Origin: Ephydatia muelleri
Lineage: Eukaryota; Porifera; Demospongiae; Spongillida; Spongillidae
Assembly: GCA_013339895.1 (NCBI GenBank)
Contig: JABACO010000105.1
Location: forward strand, 41,001 to 105,000
DNA length: 64,000 bases
Direction: 5' to 3'
Positions 56,510 through 64,000 of this stretch are shown in pieces. Under the pieces are notes generated by a model. It ran no database searches and was not told the origin of the DNA. It worked only from the letters and a program-made list of their open reading frames with translations. The stretch's first letter is position 1, and the number at the start of each line of letters is the position of its first letter. A program made the position numbers and the translations under genes.

Positions 56510-57340
56510 CTAGCCGCGGCTAAGTTTGCATGTGCGTTGCGGTCGAGCCGCGCATCGGCGCCACCACATTAGTAAATGAATATTGGTAATATAGCACGGG
56601 CATGCGCATATAGTGTAATGAATAAATTGTCACAATAAAAAATATTGGCATGCACGTGACAGGAGAGCACTGCAACGGATGCTGAATGCCGATTGGAATA
56701 CATATAGTGGCATTCAATGCAACCTTTGCATGCGTTCGCATAGCGCGGGCAGGATAGCTTAGCTATAGCCGCGACTAAGTGCATGCGTTGCAGTGGAACC
56801 GCGCGCGCACCACAACTGTAAATGAATATTGGTTATATAATGAGTGTAACAATTCACAATATATATATATAACAAAGGCTGAATGCCGATTGGAATATAT
56901 AGTGCATGGCAGCGTTGATGCATGCATGCATGCATGCATCCCGCCCATGCGCATATGCATCACCCGACCGCAATTAAGAAATGAATTAATAGTATATATA
57001 TGGGACAGTTTGCCCCACGGTTAAAATGTTATAAAAATGCATCGCGTTTGAATCGCTATAACCTCCCAACGGATAACCCTATCGACTTCCTACAATTCAT
57101 AGTGAAATGGTGTAGTATATGAAGTGTTGAAAATTGGAAGTCGCGATATATAGCGTTATCCGTTGGGAAGTTATTGCGATTCAAACGCGATGCATTTTGA
57201 TAACATTTTAACCGTGGGGCAATTTTCGCGGAAACTATATATCCCACCTATAAGTTTGGCTTGCACGGGCTTGTGCAAAGTCTAGCGACGCGAGTGATTG
57301 GAGTGATTGTCACATGCAAAAAATCGCAATGCATGGCTGA
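56510..57340. repeat. Degenerate repeat with GCTGAATGCCGATTG word
   Basis: The word GCTGAATGCCGATTGGAATA occurs at 56680 and 56878, and in shorter form near 57331, each close to 'catgcgttgca/cattgcaacc' and 'gtaaatgaatattggt' words. A run of TGCA repeats lies at 56920-56940. The block is interrupted by the foldback element at 57010. Confidence 0.7.
57010..57222. mobile_element. Foldback element with about 95-bp arms
   Basis: The left end TTGCCCCACGGTTAAAATGT and the right end are complements; the arms continue through 'gcatcgcgtttgaatcgc' and 'cccaacggataa' with a few mismatches. Related single sequences lie at 50560-50660. It has no coding sequence. Confidence 0.75.
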
Positions 57341-57344
57341 ATGC

Positions 57345-58130
57345 CGATTGAGATATGCGTTGCAACCTTTGTGTGGATGCATGCACAACAGGCAATCATG
57401 TGCAGTCGTATAATAGAGGTCGCCTTTATGAGCTGGCCTGAGCAATAGTTCCCGCGTTTTTCCTGTATAAGGCCAACATTAATATGTGTATAAATTGCGG
57501 CGCTAATATCGTGGAAACTGCTGGTCCCAATCACATAAAATCGTAAAATTACAAATGTATATATATATATACACACTCTGGCTGTCCAATTGCAATTGGG
57601 ACTCCATTTATTACTTCTCGGCAGAGAGTGTCCATTGCACTACAGCACTGCAATGCAGCCTCTGTATTGGGCAGCGTGTAATTTGTACAGTGCATGTATA
57701 ACCCTGTGTATCCAGTATACCATTTATATATGTTGTATGTTATTATTTCAGAATTGATGTAACACAATGAATTTATTTTTGGCTTGAAAAATGAAATTTG
57801 TGTGCTCTATGTATACGTTGATGGTGTCGTCGTTCTGTCATAAAGCAATGGCATTGAAAAAGACCACCTGACTGGATGGGTAATCTGTGCATAAGAGGAA
57901 GCAGAGTGAAATGGATAAGTGCAGTGCACATGGATGATGGGGCTGGACTACCCACATCAGCTCAAGTTATGTAGAATGCTATTTCTGTAAGAGTGTGCAT
58001 GCACGTGCTCAAGTGTGTATATGTATTCCTTTTGTATTCTTATATATTACATTGTACATGGATATCGTTCAGTTGTATCGCGATTGTTTAGTGACGACAA
58101 TAAATGTATGTACTGAATTATTATATAATT
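57345..58130. other. No gene seen
   Basis: Only (TA)n at 57558-57570 and scattered short open frames are visible. Confidence 0.4.
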
Positions 58131-58139
58131 TGTGCAAGT

Positions 58140-60508
58140 TCAGCCCTTACTCTACTAGGGATGGCTCTGGAATATACTGTTACGTAGTGCAGTTACGTAA
58201 TCAACGGACTGTTTCATTCTTTAAAAAAAATTATTTTTCTTATTTTTTGGGGGTTAAACAATGTGACATCCATCTTCAATCCGCAGTCAGCACGACAACG
58301 CGAAACAGCACACACACTCTCTCTCTCGTTACAATTTAATATATACCTCCCCTTCCATCCGCAGCCAGCCGACAACGCCACGCACGCACTCCCTAACTCT
58401 CTTATACGCAGCTGCACGATCGTTCAAAGGATAGGGATGGACCCTCTCGTTACAATCTTACATGACGTAGTGCAGTTACGTAACCAACGGACTTTGCAAA
58501 AAATAAACTAAAAAATTATCTATTGTTGTCGCATCTCACCCCCCTGTACAATTATATAGCCCTTACTCTAGGCTCTGCAATATACTGATACGTACGGACT
58601 TTGTTCTTTTAATTCGGTTTTTTTTTTTTTTTTTTTTTTTTTTGTTTGGGTTAAACAATGTCGCATCCATACCTCCCCTTACATCCGCAGCCAGCCGACA
58701 ACGCCACGCACGCACTCCCTCTCTCTCTTATACGCAGCTGCACGATCGTTCAAAGGATAGGGAATGGACCCTCTCGTTACAATTTAATCTATCTTACATG
58801 ACGTAGTGCAGTTACGTAACCAACGGACTTTGCAAAAAATAAACTAAAAAATTATCTATTGTTGTCGCATCTCACCCCCCTGTACAATTATATAGCCCTT
58901 ACTCTAGGCTCTGCAATATACTGATACGTACGGACTTTGCAATCTCTTTCTTTTAATTCGGTTTTTTTTTTTTTTTTTTTGTTTCGGGTTAAACAATGTC
59001 GCATCCATACCTCCCCTTACATCCGCAGCCAGCCGACAACGCCACGCACGCACTCCCTCTCTCTCTTATACGCAGCTGCACGATCGTTCAAAGGATAGGG
59101 ATGGACCCTCTCGTTACAATTTAATCTATCTTACATGACGTAGTGCAGTTACGTAACCAACGGACTTTGCAAAAAATAAACTAAAAAATTATCTATTGTT
59201 GTCGCATCTCACCCCCCTGTACAATTATATAGCCCTTACTCTAGGCTCTGCAATATACTGATACGTACGGACTTTGCAATCTCTTTCTTTTAATTCGGTT
59301 TTTTTTTTTTTTTTTTTTTTCGGTTAAACAATGTCGCATCCATACCTCCCCTTACATCCGCAGCCAGCCGACAACGCCACGCACGCACTCCCTCTCTCTC
59401 TTATACGCAGCTGCACGATCGTTCAAAGGATAGGGAAGGACCCTCTCGTTACAATTTAATCTATCTTACATGACGTAGTGCAGTTACGTAACCAACGGAC
59501 TTTGCAAAAAATAAACTAAAAAATTATCTATTGTTGTCGCATCTCACCCCCCTGTACAATTATATAGCCCTTACTCTAGGCTCTGCAATATACTGATACG
59601 TACGGACTTTGCAATCTCTTTCTTTTAATTCGGTTTTTTTTTTTTTTTTTTTTCGGTTAAACAATGTCGCATCCATACCTCCCCTTACATCCGCAGCCAG
59701 CCGACAACGCCACGCACGCACTCCCTCTCTCTCTTATACGCAGCTGCACGATCGTTCAAAGGATAGGGATGGACCCTCTCGTTACAATTTAATCTATCTT
59801 ACATGACGTAGTGCAGTTACGTAACCAACGGACTTTGCAAAAAATAAACTAAAAAATTATCTATTGTTGTCGCATCTCACCCCCCTGTACAATTATATAG
59901 CCCTTACTCTAGGCTCTGCAATATACTGATACGTACGGACTTTGCAATCTCTTTCTTTTAATTCGGTTTTTTTTTTTTTTTTTTTTTTTCGGTTAAACAA
60001 TGTCGCATCCATACCTCCCCTTACATCCGCAGCCAGCCGACAACGCCACGCACGCACTCCCTCTCTCTCTTATACGCAGCTGCACGATCGTTCAAAGGAT
60101 AGGGAAGGACCCTCTCGTTACAATTTAATCTATCTTACATGACGTAGTGCAGTTACGTAACCAACGGACTTTGCAAAAAATAAACTAAAAAATTATCTAT
60201 TGTTGTCGCATCTCACCCCCCTGTACAATTATATAGCCCTTACTCTAGGCTCTGCAATATACTGATACGTACGGACTTTGCAATCTCTTTCTTTTAATTC
60301 GGTTTTTTTTTTTTTTTTTTTTTTTTTTCGGTTAAACAATGTCGCATCCATACCTCCCCTTACATCCGCAGCCAGCCGACAACGCCACGCACGCACTCCC
60401 TCTCTCTCTTATACGCAGCTGCACGATCGTTCAAAGGATAGGGATGGACCCTCTCGTTACAATTTAATCTATCTTACATGACGTAGTGCAGTTACGTAAC
60501 CAACGGAC
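58140..60508 (+). repeat. Satellite array of about 335 bp with poly-T tracts
   Basis: TCGCATCCATACCTCCCC occurs at 58661, 58999, 59334, 59667, 60003 and 60342, giving periods of 333-339 bp. Most of the variation comes from the poly-T tract (17-26 bases) in each unit. The first unit (58140-58550) is more diverged. Units share 'tgacgtagtgcagttacgta', 'gcagctgcacgatcgttcaa' and a CT-repeat. Single-base differences separate units (for example 'gggatgg' versus 'gggaagg' near the end, in alternation). A near-copy of the word 'gttacgtaaccaacggactt' ends the array 200 bp upstream of the SET-like gene. Confidence 0.97.
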
Positions 60509-60709
60509 TTCACATATTTTTATTGTAATGTTATTTGTTTTTCTTTGTATATTTTTTCTGCAACGGTCGCTTCTCTCCCTCCCCCCCCCCCCCCCCCCCC
60601 CCCTCCCAGCCGACACACTACGCAACTGCACGGTATCGATATAACTTTTAATCATCTATCGCAGGTGACGTCACCCACCCACGGACGACAGTCTACTTAT
60701 TCATTAATT

Positions 60710-61783
60710 ATGCAAATGGATTTCGCAGGTCTAGCTACGAGATTTCAAGAAGCCATAACCGCGAGAGATGCTGCAGGACAGGTGTCGGACCTACAGCTGG
60801 TTCCGCTGCTGCGTGCCATAAGTTTAGATTTAAAGCACTTGCTGAGGGATATCAGACAACGACAGCGACCAACACCTGCGGCAACGCCACGTGTTGCCCC
60901 GGCAGCTGCTCCGGCTCTCATCCTCACCCCTACTTCCCCCGCAACCTTAGAAGGATCTCCAATTGGTGAGCCATTATTCACACACCGTTCAGTGTCGCCT
61001 CTGCTCGTAGACATGCACCACTTTACGGCAACATGCTGTTTCAGCCTTCTACACTAGCGATCGGAACGATGGCTACTCTCCGACAGGTATATACATGGAC
61101 AGCCTGCAGATGTACGATTTTAATTTTACCAATTTCACAGCAAGCAATTCCACTCCTGCCGAGATCCCCACAACTGACGTTCCGTCAGTGTCTACAACAT
61201 GTAAGCTTTGCGTCAGCTTACACACCTGTATATAGTCCATTCCCTATACATGTAACAGCATCCTCCACATCACTGGCATCTAAGCGGCGTCGTGTACAGC
61301 AGCACACTACACGAACTCTTCAGAGGGACGGCGGAACCAACTGGCAGCTCCAGTCCAGTCAGGAGGACCTGCCATTGGAACCACGCGTTGTGTCTAGGAC
61401 GTGCGATGCCACAGTTCAGAGTTGCACGACCGAGGTCCTGGCTAGGTACATCGCGCGACTATCTGAACAGGGTACATTAACGGGGCAGACGGCTGAAAAC
61501 ATAGACGCACTTATCCAGTCCACACTGCGCGACGTCGACGGAGAACGCATACAAAATGTTTTTCAACAGGCAAGTCTTCACATGCACATACGCACATACA
61601 TACATACATACATACATACATACATACATACATACATACATACATACATACATACATACATACATACATACATACATACATACATACATACATACATACA
61701 TACATACATACATACATACATACATACATACATACATACATACATACATACATACATACATACATACATACATACATACATAC

Positions 61784-61814
<31 letters not shown>

Positions 61815-63769
61815 TACATCAATGTTCATGCAAACATAATTATATATTTGCTGCACAGGTTCGTACACTATTTCAACTGGCCACCGTAGTAAAAACCATC
61901 ATACAGCACCGTGTTGGCTTGGTTCTCAGCGGAGTTAGTGTTCTGATGCTTGATGTGGACGTCACACTCGTCAATATTTGCCAAGCCGAGAGGACCAAAA
62001 CGTTGGATAGTCTGGTCCAGCAGTGCTCCATCCCACCCTACAGCTGCACTCGGTGCTCCGACCACTTGCAAGATGCCACCAACCACCCCTACCCTTGCGA
62101 GGTGGTGCAACAGGTGTTCAGGCTTCTGCAACATCAGTTTGACAACGTCACTGCAACGTGCCTCAAGGATTGCAGGTTCGTTGTAACATGCACACCTTGC
62201 ACCAACACTCTCTCACACACATGCAGGTCCTTTGCGTCAAAATCATTGCCCGAGTGCATCATGCTGGCTGGAGCATACTCCACAACCCTTAAGAGTGTAG
62301 GGTCCAAATTGGAGAGTGTCCGGCAGTGGGTGGACCAGTCCCACTACCTTCCCCTGTACGCCTCTGGAGATAGGCCAGTCTTTGGTCACGTTGGGAATGT
62401 GGCAGAGGCAGTTAACTATTTTGATGGGGATGGGGGTTCCATCAATGTGGACCGGTTCCCGGGCCTTCGCCGTTACCTCGAAGTGAGTGGTGTTCCCACT
62501 CATTCCGTGAGCATTCCAAGGTGTGACCTGGTGTATTTCAGGGAGGCCTTCCACGATGCCATAGAGCTGGGTCATCAATACTCAGTGTCTGTCGTGGGAG
62601 GTAACACCCTCCCGGGGCCAAGCAATGCACCTTCCCAGACCATGGTCCAGCCGTTTGGTTATCATGCCCTGGTTCACGCCAGGTGCGAGATAGGCAGGCC
62701 GACATGTGGAAGAGTTTTGCTGGTCCCCTGCGGGGTACACCACGGTCGTAGCGGCGATCGTTTGCTTGCTGAGTTGTACACTTGCAGCGAGGCGTCTGGT
62801 CACTTTGTGTCAAGTGGCGTAAGGCGTGTGGAGTCTGGACTTTCATTCCCCACTCGGGGTGCCCCCAGACGATACACTCTCGCTCTGGAAACTGCCCGTG
62901 CCGAGCGCCGTGGAGTTTTCCAATATGGGCTTGAGATGGGGGCAGAGGAGCTCATGCCATGGGTACTGAAGGACAGATTGGCTGATAGGGGGTCGTCACA
63001 TTCTGTCCGTTGTGGTGCCGTGGCATGTAAAATAGAAAACAGCACACAGTTCCTCAATGAAACACACATGCTAATTAGTTCCAGCCTGATCAGAGGTGCT
63101 GGGTCTGGCCTTTTGCTCCGGCCCACACCTCCAGGTAGACAGGAAGTGACCATCCCACAGGGGGCATATCTGTGCTTTTTTGCCAACCGCACACCTGCCC
63201 CCGAGCGTCCCCCATCTGATTATGAGCTGGGATCGACACGACGTGGTGGTGCTGGGGTGGGTGTCTACGATCCCCAGGTGTACGATGGCCAAAACATAGG
63301 CCGATTCATAAATCAGGGTGGACTGCTCGAAGGGATCAAGGCCCTGGTGGCTTCTTGTGACTTGGAACAAGGTGGCAATTTGTACCAACCCGCCGTAGCA
63401 GAAAATACCTTTGACAAATACACTAACGTGGTCTACACCGCTATGCGGGGTGGACAGGACACCATTGTCACTGCACGAAAGGCTATTCAAATTTCAAACA
63501 ACCAAGCCATTGAGCTGCTGGCAAACTATGGCCTGTCGTATTGGTTTGCGTTTGCAGTGAACAATCATGTCAGCCTTGGACACGATAGTGTGTTGGTTAA
63601 GGGGATATTCTGGCTACTGTTTTCTAAATATTCCAGTATGCCAACTAGTGAACGGGCTAAGTACATTCCACCTGACACCCCCAACCTCATTAGGATAAAA
63701 GATGATTATGTTAACTGCCACTGCCCATTCCCAATTGCGACTGAGAGAAGCCGTCGGGGTACCATTTAA
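60710..63769 (+). CDS. SET-like domain protein, four exons
   Basis: Exons run 60710-60965, 61045-61200, 61259-61569 and 61859-63769; phases (1, 1, 0) agree and give about 877 residues (875 from the second in-frame ATG at 60716). The N-terminus has helical ISLDLKHLLRDIRQRQ, then a Pro/Ala-rich linker, a Ser/Thr/Asn-rich exon 2 and a basic SKRRRV that may be a nuclear signal. The middle has a cysteine cluster (PYSCTRCSDH, TCTPCTNTLSHTC). Residues of about 645-800 look like a diverged SET domain: LIRGAGSGLLLR, VTIPQGAYLCFF, QNIGRFINQGG (in place of ARFINHSC) and ELLANYGLSYWF (in place of ELTFDYG..YW). SET proteins methylate lysines; loss of the NHSC motif makes activity uncertain. Intron 3 begins with GC (CAG|GCAAGT) and holds a TACA microsatellite. 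A 51-bp GT…AG stretch in exon 4 (62176-62226) might be another intron. Confidence 0.65.
61586..61796 (+). repeat. (TACA)n microsatellite in an intron
   Basis: About 50 copies of the tetranucleotide fill intron 3 of the SET-like gene, followed by a short CA run. Because the tract has no stop in some frames, long open frames appear to fuse with the next exon; the splice sites show that it is intronic. Confidence 0.95.
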
Positions 63770-64000
63770 AGGTAAATCAAGCAACAAATTCCCATTCCTT
63801 ATTTGAATATCTATTTGCTGCTGCAGACAGCCATCCATCTGCAGACAGCCAGCCAGTTTAAATAGGTATGAGCGGGGCTTTTGGCTCAGTCTAAGTGTCG
63901 TGCACGTGCTGCAAACTTTTCAGTTGGTGTTGTTGTGTGTGTTCTTTGTTGTTTGTTGGTGTTCTTTGTCCCTGCAGAACAGTTCTCATCTCAGTTGAGG
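63770..64000. other. 3' flank, no gene seen
   Basis: A short duplication 'ctgcagacagcca' (63821-63852) is visible. No polyadenylation signal AATAAA was found within 200 bp of the stop. Confidence 0.4.

Noticed and set aside
61556-61800. Long tetrapeptide-repeat N-terminus (THIH) joined to the SET-like protein
   Set aside because: The TACA tract is intronic: splice sites at 61569 and 61859 join the frames in the correct phase.

Overview
This is eukaryotic, almost certainly animal, DNA. Genes are split by short GT-AG introns (45-70 bp is common), a CAP-G condensin exon pair, an LDL-receptor-related exon pair, a Ras ORF and a BEN-domain gene can be read, and most of the window is transposons, satellites, microsatellites and inverted repeats. 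The very short introns and the mix of hAT, pogo/Tigger and Ty3/gypsy elements would suit a sponge or another early-branching invertebrate; the species cannot be fixed from the sequence alone.

Layout. 0-5.5 kb: a decayed coding region holding a young Ty3/gypsy retrotransposon (203-bp LTRs, 5-bp target duplication, pol frame break). 5.5-14 kb: gene-poor, with CA/TG microsatellites, a perfect 119-bp hairpin element inserted in an 83-bp minisatellite, and exons of an uncharacterised transposon-like gene. 14-18.6 kb: LRP-like exons (+), a Tigger-type transposase broken by a nested hAT element, and the first two exons of condensin subunit CAP-G (-). 18.6-30 kb: a sparse region with a perfect six-unit heat-shock element, four blocks of a 180-bp satellite in both orientations, an intronless Ras ORF with an altered P-loop, an Rpn-like nuclease fragment and a multi-exon BEN-domain gene. 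30-38 kb: duplications, minisatellites and small hAT elements. 38-47.7 kb: a large imperfect palindrome built from a family of small three-exon genes (called here type A and type B), with an intact type B copy in the loop, one intact type A copy on the right arm and pseudogene copies elsewhere. 48-57.3 kb: foldback elements, a decayed hAT transposase and degenerate tandem repeats. 58.1-60.5 kb: a ~335-bp satellite array with poly-T tracts. 60.7-63.8 kb: a four-exon gene for a roughly 875-residue protein with a divergent SET-like domain.

The genes do not form one pathway. Best-supported host genes are CAP-G (mitotic condensin), the LRP-like receptor fragment, the BEN-domain protein and the SET-like protein. 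The most unusual locus is the palindromic small-protein family at 38-47.7 kb. No RNA gene, CRISPR array or bacterial operon was found. All family assignments come from reading motifs by eye; no database search was made.
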